From: Bacteroidales bacterium
Lineage (GTDB): Bacteria > Bacteroidota > Bacteroidia > Bacteroidales > UBA4417
Length of the DNA: 10,064 bases
Assembly (NCBI GenBank): GCA_025350385.1
Contig: JANXXZ010000332.1
Span: 1-10,064, forward strand
Reading direction: 5' to 3'
A program made the position numbers and the translations under genes. Below the pieces are notes generated by a model, which did not search any database, was not told the origin of the DNA, and was given only the letters and a program-made list of their open reading frames with translations. The first letter of the stretch is position 1, and each line of letters opens with the position of its first letter. Below, in pieces: positions 1 through 7,347 of this stretch.

Positions 1-1582
1 AATACATTCCGATTCTTGTCAGCGTTGCCATCATAGGTTGAAACTGAACCATATCATCCACATGAGATTGAGACAAGAATAAAAGAAAAGGATTTAGGGT
101 AAGGGAGAAATAAAAACCGGGAAATATCCCTATTGAGATCATGATTAACAGGATCAAATACTGGGGAATAAGCATAATGCGTGAAACTTCCGTTGGCTCA
201 TGTTTCAGCCGGGTGCGGGCACTTCCAAGGAAAATGGCACCAAATACCTTACTGAAGGCCAGCAGTGATATCCCGCCAATGATGGCCAATCCCGCCAATG
301 AAAAAATCATCAACGTGGCATTTGAAACATCAAGCGTCCTGATCCCTTCAAGAGTTCCGCTGTAAAGCAGGAACTCCGATACAAAACCTTTGAAAGGCGG
401 CAGTCCCCCGATTGCCAGTCCTCCCATTAAAAACAGGAATCCGATCTGTGGCATAGGCTTCAGCAATCCGTCCAGTTTTTCCATATCGCGGGTGTGAGTT
501 TGCTGATATACAGAACCGGCTGAAAAGAACAACAATGATTTGAAGAGTAAATGATTCAGTGTATGCAACAAAGCCCCGGCAAATCCCAATATTAACAGGG
601 TGGTATTTCCAAATCCGATACCCATAATTCCCAACCCGATACCAGCTCCGATGGTCCCGATATTCTCAATGGTACAATAGGCCAACATCTTTTTAAAATC
701 ACGATTTACTGCTGCATTCAAGATCCCGTATAAACCGGTTACAACCGAAAGACTCAGGATGATCTCCCCGATCAGTACAAAATCCTGCTTTAAGAACAAA
801 GCTATTCGCTTTATCCCATAAATACCGAGTTTAACAATTACACCCGACATTACACCTGAAATGTGCGAAGGTGCTGCAGGATGTGCATGCGGAAGCAAGG
901 AATGTAACGGTATAAAACCTGCTTTTATGCCAAAACCGGTAAAGAACAGCAGGAATAGCCAGATGTTACGGTTCGAGAGAAAAAATAAGCCAATTGACGA
1001 GAAATCAAAAGAGCCGGTGACAAAATACATCCAGATAAATGCAGTTGTAAGAAACACCACGCTAATATGCATCTGCACCAGGTAGTTCAAACCTGCTTTC
1101 AGAGTATTCTTGTTCTGGTATTCAAAAATCACGAGCAGTAAGGAAGAAAGTGACATGAGTTCCCAGGCAACCAGGAATGCAAGACTGTTCTGGATCATGC
1201 ACACCCAGAGCATGGACGAATGAAAGATCAGGAAAAGCATCCAGTGCAAGGAAAGGTTGGCCTTCTGCTCAGCATAAGGTTTCATGTAACCAATACCATA
1301 TAAGGCCCCGTTAATGCTTGTAAAATTGATAATAAGGATAAACCAGGCCGATAAAGCATCAATCCGGATGGGAATATTTCCGAAAAAAGAAATACCCCCG
1401 AATATAAATTCTACCGGGTGACCTGTAAGGGCATGAATAGCAGGCAGGGAGGTGACACAGGCATTTAAGATGACAAGGATTGTATTCAGTCCCGCCTTAG
1501 CTTTGGAAGGAGCCATGGCAATAAGTACCATGCCAATCAAAGTTATTGCTACAGAAAAATACAGGAGTAGTAAATCGTACAT
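1..1582 (-). CDS. HyfB/HycC-like proton-conducting membrane subunit (hydrogenase-4 / complex I antiporter family), 3' end cut by window
   Basis: I translated the minus strand by hand. It gives 527 uninterrupted codons from an ATG at 1582 to the left edge, with no stop. The protein is very hydrophobic, with many membrane helices, the first at about residues 2-22. Family marks of NuoL/NuoM/Mrp-type proton channels are visible: WELMSLSS with Glu141, Lys220 before AGFIPLHSLLPHAHPAAPSH (residues 221-240), Lys251, and HTLNHLLFKSLLFF (340-353) with His340, His344 and Lys348. The HAHPAAPSHISG stretch points to the HyfB/HycC branch rather than plain NuoL. E. coli HyfB is about 670 residues, so roughly 145 C-terminal residues lie outside. 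The known role of the family is proton or sodium translocation in the inner membrane, coupled to a redox or hydrogenase module. Which module cannot be told here; the rest of the operon should lie further left. An in-frame TGA lies 10 codons upstream. A TTG at 1606 could add 8 residues, but ATG 1582 begins the first helix cleanly. No Shine-Dalgarno is seen. Confidence 0.9.
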   Translation of the reverse strand, partial: MYDLLLLYFSVAITLIGMVLIAMAPSKAKAGLNTILVILNACVTSLPAIHALTGHPVEFIFGGISFFGNIPIRIDALSAWFILIINFTSINGALYGIGYMKPYAEQKANLSLHWMLFLIFHSSMLWVCMIQNSLAFLVAWELMSLSSLLLVIFEYQNKNTLKAGLNYLVQMHISVVFLTTAFIWMYFVTGSFDFSSIGLFFLSNRNIWLFLLFFTGFGIKAGFIPLHSLLPHAHPAAPSHISGVMSGVIVKLGIYGIKRIALFLKQDFVLIGEIILSLSVVTGLYGILNAAVNRDFKKMLAYCTIENIGTIGAGIGLGIMGIGFGNTTLLILGFAGALLHTLNHLLFKSLLFFSAGSVYQQTHTRDMEKLDGLLKPMPQIGFLFLMGGLAIGGLPPFKGFVSEFLLYSGTLEGIRTLDVSNATLMIFSLAGLAIIGGISLLAFSKVFGAIFLGSARTRLKHEPTEVSRIMLIPQYLILLIMISIGIFPGFYFSLTLNPFLLFLSQSHVDDMVQFQPMMATLTRIGMY

Positions 1583-1749
1583 ACTAATTCCATCGGGTTT
1601 GTTCAAAATTCATCATTCCGCATATTGACCGGGATTGTCCGGCTGAAGATTCCGGAATGTGGAAAAAGGGAAATCTGATCGATTGTCAAGTAATCACTTC
1701 CCTGCCTGTTTTAAATTACTCCCGAAACGGATAAACCTTGATGAGACTG

Positions 1750-1757
1750 CAAAAGTA
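1750..1757 (-). promoter_or_regulatory. Candidate -7 promoter element TACTTTTG for the HyfB-like gene
   Basis: On the minus strand the octamer TACTTTTG fits the Bacteroidota sigma-ABfr -7 consensus TAnnTTTG exactly. It would place a transcription start near 1743-1746 and leave a 5' leader of about 160 bases. A TTTG on the same strand lies at 1787-1784, but the 26-base gap is longer than the usual 19-21, so the -33 element is weak or absent. The same octamer occurs before the exonuclease gene. Confidence 0.5.
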
Positions 1758-1779
1758 CGGCAAATAAAAAGAAAACAGG

Positions 1780-1793
1780 TTCACAAATGTGAA
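1780..1793. promoter_or_regulatory. 14-base palindrome TTCACA-AA-TGTGAA upstream of the HyfB-like promoter
   Basis: Two perfect 6-base arms, TTCACA and TGTGAA, flank an AA centre. The centre lies about 41-44 bases upstream of the transcription start predicted from TACTTTTG at 1757-1750. That is where a dimeric activator of the CRP/FNR type commonly binds when it contacts polymerase. The half-site TGTGA resembles CRP, but here the arms face the opposite way and are close together, so this is not a standard CRP box. Operator function is inferred only. Confidence 0.35.
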
Positions 1794-1867
1794 AGTAAAA
1801 TGCAATAATTTAACATTCAAATAATTACACAATAATTCCCTGAGAATGCAATATTCCCTCTTTTGGC

Positions 1868-1875
1868 TACCTTTG
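1868..1875 (+). promoter_or_regulatory. Candidate -7 promoter element TACCTTTG
   Basis: TACCTTTG matches the Bacteroidota TAnnTTTG consensus on the plus strand. No clear TTTG lies 19-21 bases upstream. If active, it would start RNA near 1880 and give the glycosyltransferase gene an untranslated leader of about 375 bases, which is long. It may instead be a chance match or serve an unrecognised short transcript. Confidence 0.3.
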
Positions 1876-2171
1876 TCGGGGTTACCAGGAAACCTATGAT
1901 AATTTGAGACCGAACTTTGAAAAGGAAACTTTACCACTGACTGTTTGTTACAGTAAATCTTCTTGCAAAAGAGAGCATTCCAGCCTGCTGTCTCAAATTT
2001 TTTATGATGGCTTGTTCCTGTTCCAAAATTTCGAAAAAGCAGAATATTCCTGTGTCAAAACAACCTATTTGCCTTTTCCTGTACCACTTGTTCTTTCGTT
2101 AAGTGTTATAATTATATGTTGAGTGTTAAGCGTTGCTTTAAAGTAAAATGTTGATTAGGGTTGAAAATAAT

Positions 2172-2245
2172 GAATAACATATAACATTTATTGATTAATG
2201 AAAAAGTAACACGACACTAATAACTGATAACTTATAACAGATAAC
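2172..2245. repeat. NNATAAC heptamer arrays just before the TTG start
   Basis: Two groups of back-to-back 7-base units share the form NNATAAC. GAATAAC and ATATAAC occupy 2172-2185. TAATAAC, TGATAAC, TTATAAC and AGATAAC occupy 2218-2245, followed by a decayed unit at 2246-2252. A 32-base gap that breaks the 7-base phase separates the groups. The second array ends 11 bases before the TTG start of the glycosyltransferase gene. Whether it is slipped-strand sequence of no function, a binding array or a translation-affecting leader cannot be told from the sequence. Confidence 0.6.
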
Positions 2246-2256
2246 TTTAACCAACC

Positions 2257-4221
2257 TTGAAGCTAAGCGTCATAATTGTCAACTACAATGTAAGGTACTT
2301 CCTCGAACAATGCCTGCATTCGGTGAAAGCCGCCAGCCAGGGAATTGAGACTGAAGTATATGTGGTTGATAATGCCTCGGTTGATGGTTCGGTTAAAATG
2401 GTAAGGGAGAAATTCCCGGATGTAAAATGCATCGCTAACCATGAAAATATAGGTTTTGCCAGAGCTAATAACCTGGCGATTGAGAAGGCTGCTGGAGAAT
2501 TTATTTTATTGCTGAACCCTGATACAGTAATTGAAACCGACACCTTCCTCAAAATCATCTCTTTCATGGATAGCCACCCGGATGCCGGTGGCCTGGGGGT
2601 AAAAATGGTGGATGGTAAGGGGAAATACCTTCCCGAGTCAAAGAGAGGGCTTCCCACTCCTGAGGTTGCTTTTTATAAAATCTTCGGATTGTCGAGGCTT
2701 TTCCCGCGTTCAGAGCGGTTCAGCAGATATCACCTGGGGTATCTGGATAAGGATCAAACGCACACTGTGGATATCCTGGCCGGCGCATTTATGTTGCTGC
2801 GTAAATCGGTTCTCGAAAAAACAGGCCTGCTGGATGAGCAGTTTTTCATGTATGGTGAGGATATTGACCTCTCCTACCGCATTACACTGGCCGGGTACAA
2901 AAACTACTATTTCCCCGAAACCCGTATCATTCATTATAAAGGCGAAAGCACAAAAAAAGGAAGCCTCAATTATGTGTTTGTCTTTTATAATGCCATGATC
3001 ATTTTTGCCAAAAAGCATTTTTCGAAAAATAATGCCCGTCTCTTTTCTTTTTTTATTAACCTGGCTATCTACTTCCGGGCTTCACTGTCATTGGGTCACC
3101 GCATCCTGCGAAGGGCTATCCTGCCTTTGCTGGATTTACTGCTTACATATGCCGGAATTTTTGTGCTTGCCAGGTACTGGGAACATAACGTTATCTATCC
3201 CAACGGGGGACATTATCCCTTCGAGTTTTACACCCTCGTTTTACCCGCATATCTTTTAATCTGGATTATTTCCAATTATTTCTCAGGAGGCTACGACCGC
3301 CCTGTAAAAATCTGGAAAAGTCTGCAGGGTATTGCCACAGGCACCATAATCATTCTTGTGGTTTATGCACTTTTACCGGTAAATTTCAGGTTCTCGAGAA
3401 TGCTCACTATCCTGGGTGCAGTCTGGGGAATGGTTTCCATGGCAGGGATCCGGCTCTTTTTCCATGCAATGAAACTTCCGGATTATCGTTTCAGTGCTGA
3501 CCGCAGCAAACGTTTTATCATAGTAGGAGAAGAAGAGGAAGCACATCGTGTGGCTGACCTGCTTAAAAAAGCGCTTTCGAATACAGGGTTTGTCGGCCTT
3601 GTAAAAGCAGGGAACGGCGCCGGCGACAGGAATGGGTTTATCGGAAACCTTGCACAGATCAAGGATATTATTACCGTATTTTCTATCGATGAAGTAATTT
3701 TCTGCGCCAGGGACGTACCGGCCCAGGACATAATCGATCAGATGTCATCGCTCCAGGATGCCGAGGTTGATTTTAAAATTGCACCTCCCGAGAGTTTATC
3801 CATCATAGGCAGCAACTCAATCAATACTGCCGGTGATTTATATGTTATTGATATCAACTCAATCAATAAGGTTAATAACCGCCGCAATAAAAGGGTATTC
3901 GATGTGATCATGAGCCTGGCAATGCTGGTCACTTACCCGCTTACTGCTGTGTTTGTCAGGAACCCGGGGAATTTCCTCCTGAATATTTTCAAAGTTATCG
4001 TCGGGATCCGATCCTGGTCAGGCTATTACCCTATTGAAAGCTATGACCATAAACTGCCAGGCATCCGCCAGGGTGTTCTCTACCCGATTGATGCTTACCG
4101 AAAAATTGAAATGACTGATCAAACCATCAGCAGGCTGAATATCCTCTATGCCCGCGATTACAAACTTTTGAATGAATTCCGGCTCATTTTCAAGGGATTT
4201 CAAAACCTTGGTCGTAAATAA
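2257..4221 (+). CDS. Family 2 glycosyltransferase fused to a degenerate polyprenyl sugar-phosphate transferase module
   Basis: The 654-residue protein starts at TTG. An in-frame TAA sits at 2248-2250 and no ATG is available, and KLSVIIVNYN is the usual beginning of GT2 enzymes. Residues 1 to about 240 are the GT2 domain: VVDNAS at 36-41, the metal/nucleotide motif NPD at 87-89, GEDIDLSYR at 200-208 and HYKGEST at 226-232. About five membrane segments follow (near 262-280, 287-305, 322-342, 355-373 and 381-402). A Rossmann-like domain with IIVGEEEEA (421-429) comes next, as in the CoA_binding_3 part of WbaP/PssY-type transferases. From 544 there is KRVFDVIMSLAML, the usual entry helix of the sugar-phosphate transferase domain, but the catalytic segment (QxRxGxxGxxFxxxKFRSM in the family) is absent; only a remnant like its C-terminal end remains (586-654). 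Likely role by inference: adds a sugar to a lipid-linked or envelope glycan at the inner membrane. I recall similar proteins of about 650 residues in other Bacteroidota, so the fusion is probably an established family. The donor and acceptor are unknown. Confidence 0.9.
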   Translation: MKLSVIIVNYNVRYFLEQCLHSVKAASQGIETEVYVVDNASVDGSVKMVREKFPDVKCIANHENIGFARANNLAIEKAAGEFILLLNPDTVIETDTFLKIISFMDSHPDAGGLGVKMVDGKGKYLPESKRGLPTPEVAFYKIFGLSRLFPRSERFSRYHLGYLDKDQTHTVDILAGAFMLLRKSVLEKTGLLDEQFFMYGEDIDLSYRITLAGYKNYYFPETRIIHYKGESTKKGSLNYVFVFYNAMIIFAKKHFSKNNARLFSFFINLAIYFRASLSLGHRILRRAILPLLDLLLTYAGIFVLARYWEHNVIYPNGGHYPFEFYTLVLPAYLLIWIISNYFSGGYDRPVKIWKSLQGIATGTIIILVVYALLPVNFRFSRMLTILGAVWGMVSMAGIRLFFHAMKLPDYRFSADRSKRFIIVGEEEEAHRVADLLKKALSNTGFVGLVKAGNGAGDRNGFIGNLAQIKDIITVFSIDEVIFCARDVPAQDIIDQMSSLQDAEVDFKIAPPESLSIIGSNSINTAGDLYVIDINSINKVNNRRNKRVFDVIMSLAMLVTYPLTAVFVRNPGNFLLNIFKVIVGIRSWSGYYPIESYDHKLPGIRQGVLYPIDAYRKIEMTDQTISRLNILYARDYKLLNEFRLIFKGFQNLGRK

Positions 4222-4334
4222 ACGGTTGCTTTTGAACCAAAAAAGACTGAACTTTGTTTAAAGTAAGTCCTCCGGAGTTAAACGATACGACTTCCTGGTC
4301 AAATTTTGTGTATTAAATTGATTTTGATACTATT

Positions 4335-5657
4335 ATGGCAAATTTTGAAGTTATCATGCCCAAACTGGGCGAAAGTATTATTGAAGCAACCATTGTTCAC
4401 TGGCTTAAAAAGGTAGGTGACCCGGTGGTTGAAGATGAACCCATTGCCGACCTGGCAACGGATAAGGTAGATTCTGAAATTCCCTCACCGGTCGCCGGCA
4501 TCATGCTTAAAACATTTTTTAACGAAGGGGATGTGGTTCAGGTTGGCAGGGTGATCGCCCTGATTGATATGGGTGGTGAAGATTCGGCACCTGTAGCTGT
4601 TGAAACCCTGATACCTGCTGCTGAAGTAAAAACGCCCGAAATCGATGCTCCTTCAGTTGCAGCTCCTGTATTAACGAATACTGCTGTAACAGTTACTGAA
4701 ACGCCGACCGAAGACAAACCGGTTTCCGGTCGTTTTTATTCTCCCCTGGTACGAAGCATTGCAAAGCAGGAAAACATTCATTTTTCAGAACTTGATTCCG
4801 TTTCTGGTTCCGGGAAAGACGGCCGCCTGAATAAGGAGGATATTTTAAACTACCTTAAAAACCGGACTGCAGCTCCCATACAGCAGTCAGTTTCAGTTCC
4901 TGCCGTTGCAAGCCAGAAACCTGCAGCCCCGCAGGTTACATCAGCCACCGGTGATGTAATTGTCGAGATGGACCGCATGCGCCGGATGATTGCCGATCAC
5001 ATGGTGATGTCAGTTGACGTTTCGCCCCATGTTACTTCATTTATTGAGGTAGATGTAACCAATATCGTCCGCTGGCGTGAAAAAGTAAAGGACAGCTTCC
5101 TGAAACGCGAAGGACAGAAGATAACTTATACCCCTATTTTCATTGAAGCAGCAGCCAAAGCCCTGCGTGAATTCCCGAACATTAATGCTTCAGTTGACGG
5201 GTACAAAATAATTCAACGTAGGGCTATTAACGTTGGAATGGCTACTTCACTGCAAAGCGGCAACCTGATCGTCCCGGTAATCCGTAATGCCGATCAGAAA
5301 AGCTTGCTGGGAATTGTGAAAGATGTGAATGACCTGGCAGATCGTGCCCGCAATAACAAGCTCAATCCCGATGATATCCAGGGCGGAACATTTACCATTA
5401 CCAATTTCGGCACGTTCGACAGTCTTACCGGCACACCTATCATCAACCAACCCCAGGTAGCCATATTGGGTATCGGGACTATCAAGAAACGCCCCTGGGT
5501 GCTTGAAACGGTTGATGGCGATGTATTAGCAATACGGCATATCTGCATGCTTTCGCTTGCTTACGACCATCGCATTGTGGATGGGGCGCTGGGCGGCCGC
5601 TTTCTGAAATACGTACAACAATTGCTGGAGCAATTTAACAGTAGTATGAATATTTAA
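4335..5657 (+). CDS. Dihydrolipoamide acyltransferase (E2) of a 2-oxoacid dehydrogenase complex
   Basis: The protein has 440 residues, a normal E2 length with one lipoyl domain. Residues 1-77 are the biotinyl/lipoyl domain, with the lipoylation site Lys44 in ATDKVDSEI. An Ala/Pro/Thr-rich linker runs over 82-132. Residues 134-172 are the peripheral subunit-binding domain, which holds E1 or E3 (SPLVRSIAKQENI, GKDGRLNKEDI). A second Ala/Pro linker (177-203) leads to the catalytic acyltransferase domain, about 205-437, with GGTFTITNFG (350-359) and the active-site DHRIVDG (411-417: His412, Asp416). It moves the acyl group from E1 through the lipoyl arm to CoA in the cytoplasm. The sequence does not decide between pyruvate, branched-chain 2-oxoacids and 2-oxoglutarate; the GTPIINQPQVAI stretch is the type I associate with Bacteroidota branched-chain or general E2 proteins. 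E1 and E3 genes are not adjacent. ATG 4335 is the first ATG after an in-frame TAA at 4314. No Shine-Dalgarno is visible. Confidence 0.95.
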   Translation: MANFEVIMPKLGESIIEATIVHWLKKVGDPVVEDEPIADLATDKVDSEIPSPVAGIMLKTFFNEGDVVQVGRVIALIDMGGEDSAPVAVETLIPAAEVKTPEIDAPSVAAPVLTNTAVTVTETPTEDKPVSGRFYSPLVRSIAKQENIHFSELDSVSGSGKDGRLNKEDILNYLKNRTAAPIQQSVSVPAVASQKPAAPQVTSATGDVIVEMDRMRRMIADHMVMSVDVSPHVTSFIEVDVTNIVRWREKVKDSFLKREGQKITYTPIFIEAAAKALREFPNINASVDGYKIIQRRAINVGMATSLQSGNLIVPVIRNADQKSLLGIVKDVNDLADRARNNKLNPDDIQGGTFTITNFGTFDSLTGTPIINQPQVAILGIGTIKKRPWVLETVDGDVLAIRHICMLSLAYDHRIVDGALGGRFLKYVQQLLEQFNSSMNI

Positions 5658-5910
5658 TAGCTGTTAACTGGTAGGTAGCAGTTTATCGTGTTTGTTTTGG
5701 ATGTGTTATCAGGGTAAGTCAGCAATGATATGCCCTTTATGTGAATTCTCTCCTTCCGAATAAATTATGATTTTCCGGATCATTTGATATCTTTACAGAT
5801 TCATTAGCTATCGATAGTTTTAAATCCATTTCACTGTTTGATAATGAAATTATATTCCTTTAATTAATGATCCAATTCCCAAAATTGCATATTTATAGAC
5901 GGCCTATCCT

Positions 5911-7148
5911 ATGAAAATTTTTAAGTCAATCTTTTTGGTCTCATTCCTTCTTTGTATGTTTCCTTTTGGTTTTGTAGCAGCGCAACTGGATTTTCGCCCG
6001 GGCTATACCATAACCAATTCAAACGATACCATAAAAGGAGTCCTCTTATATAAAGATTTTAATACTTCCAAAATCTGTAAATTCAGGAAAGGAATGGATG
6101 ATAACACAACCGACTATTCCCCATCTGATATCCACGCTTTCCGCTTTGATGACGGCAAGTATTATATCTCAAAGTAACACCTTTCGATAGCAGTAGCCGG
6201 TTGCTCTTCCTCGAATTCCTTATAAAAGGAAAGGCAAATATTTATTATATGAAAGATGAAAGTGAACATTATTATATAGAAACAGACAAACAGCAATTAA
6301 TTGAATTGTCAGAGCCTGAGGAGTATTTCACAACTAATGATGGAATCTTTGTTAAACGGAAAAAATACAAAGGGAATTTGCTGGCAACCCTTTCTGATTG
6401 TCCGGAGGTATATTCAGAAATCAGGCAAATGGATCTTGGTCATTCATCTCTCATCAAATTGGCGAAACGTTACCATCAAAAAATGTGTACATCTTAACAG
6501 TGTATCATATTTGAAAGGACGCGAAAAACCGTAATTACCCATGTAGGAATTATCGCCGGCACTTCGGTTAACAGGAATAATTTTGGTCACCAGATATATA
6601 CCAATTACGGAAAAAGTAACCTACTTGGTTTCAGGGTTGAGTTCAACAACATTTTTTTTCGTTCAGAGCATACCAGCTTACAAATTGAAATGCTGCTGCA
6701 GAATATCTCTGCCTATAACCTGTATGCTTATCCCGGGCACGAAGATTACCCGGTATATAACAATGGCGTCCGTTATACATTATCTCCTTATAACAATCCT
6801 ATCAGCCGGGTAGATTTTAAGGCAATAGCGCTCAGATTCCCGGTTACTTATAACTATCAGTTTTTGATGAGTAAAATCAGCGCTTTTGCCGGCGTTGGAT
6901 TTGCCAATATGTTGATCCTCCATCAGAATAAGGACCTCTGGATATATAAATTTCATTATGAATTTGGCCAATCCATACCTATCTATCATCTTGGTCTGTT
7001 AGTCAAAACAGGTGCTAAATTCAACTTCAGTAACGATCATTTTCTTTTCGTTGAAATGTCCTATGAGTTCACCCAGAATTTGAACATTAATGAATTTTTA
7101 CGGCTTTCAGATAACTGCATTTCCATTACTTTTGGATACAGCCTATAA
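5911..7148 (+). pseudogene. Broken gene for a secreted outer-membrane beta-barrel-type protein
   Basis: Three pieces add up to one protein of about 412 residues. 5911-6177 encodes a signal peptide (hydrophobic core, likely cut after VAAQ at residue 25) and a domain containing FRPGYTI, NDTIKG, KICKFR and ISAYRF-like IHAFRFDDGKYY. The frame then stops at TAA 6175, but the next frame continues smoothly from about 6171 as VTPFDSSSRLLFLEFLIKG, so one base appears lost in the AAA run near 6171-6173. That second frame is open to 7148 except for one TAA at 6495-6497, sitting in CTS-stop-QCIIFER. The C-terminal half (about 6540-7148) alternates hydrophobic and polar strands and ends FGYSL, like PorT/OMP-type barrels. 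I recall intact relatives in many Bacteroidota; their function is unknown. An in-frame TAG at 5896 supports the ATG at 5911. Two separate lesions argue for decay, though a homopolymer sequencing error could explain the first. Confidence 0.8.
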
Positions 7149-7284
7149 CAAACATTCCGACCAGGCTGCCACTATCAAAGCTGACAGAATACTAAAACCA
7201 AATACTGCTAAATCCTAATTCAGCATCACAACAGGTAATAGTAAATAAGGAATATGAATCCGCAGGACTACCCGGTATTTGCAT

Positions 7285-7292
7285 TACTTTTG
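7285..7292 (+). promoter_or_regulatory. Candidate -7 promoter element TACTTTTG for the exonuclease gene
   Basis: TACTTTTG matches the Bacteroidota TAnnTTTG consensus and is identical to the element before the HyfB-like gene. It would start RNA near 7297, giving a leader of about 50 bases before the ATG at 7348. No good TTTG is seen 19-21 bases upstream. Confidence 0.5.
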
Positions 7293-7347
7293 TAAATGTT
7301 TATGAATATCATCTTTGATTAAATACCTGATTACTTAACCCTGATTA

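Larger units (their letters stand above)
1583..2256. other. Long divergent spacer without a convincing gene
   Basis: This stretch separates the minus-strand HyfB-like gene from the plus-strand glycosyltransferase gene. Short open frames of 72-73 codons exist on both strands (about 1716-1937 minus and 1904-2122 plus), but their products look like random translation, rich in Ser, Phe and Cys, with no recognisable domain. The left half holds the promoter and palindrome of the HyfB-like gene. The middle holds a plus-strand promoter candidate at 1868. The region 1936-2110 is T-rich and featureless to my eye. The right end holds the NNATAAC heptamer arrays. No tRNA or known riboswitch fold was seen. 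Confidence 0.6.

Noticed and set aside
1716..1937. Minus-strand open frame of 73 codons in the divergent spacer
   Set aside because: The product has no recognisable motif, it overlaps the promoter candidates of the HyfB-like gene, and its composition looks like translated non-coding AT-rich DNA.
1904..2122. Plus-strand open frame of 72 codons before the glycosyltransferase gene
   Set aside because: The product is a Ser/Leu/Phe/Cys-rich string without domain features. A leader peptide is conceivable but nothing supports it.
2283..3018. Minus-strand and alternative-frame open frames inside the glycosyltransferase gene
   Set aside because: They are shadows of the 654-codon gene, whose motifs and continuous similarity to known families settle the coding frame.
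4256..4283. GTTTAA / TTAAAC inverted repeat around CTCCGGAG (4270-4277), considered as terminator or operator
   Set aside because: The outer arms are short and AT-only, the inner palindrome has no loop, and no T-run follows. It could be chance.
5808..5817. Perfect 10-base palindrome CTATCGATAG upstream of the barrel gene
   Set aside because: It is short, single-copy and not aligned with any promoter element I can identify.
6165..6180. Programmed -1 frameshift in the barrel-protein gene
   Set aside because: The site reads TCAAAGTAA and lacks the X-XXY-YYZ slippery heptamer, and the later in-frame TAA would still stop translation.
6495..6497. TAA read as an amino acid
   Set aside because: The glycosyltransferase, E2 and exonuclease genes here all end at TAA, so a general recoding is not credible.
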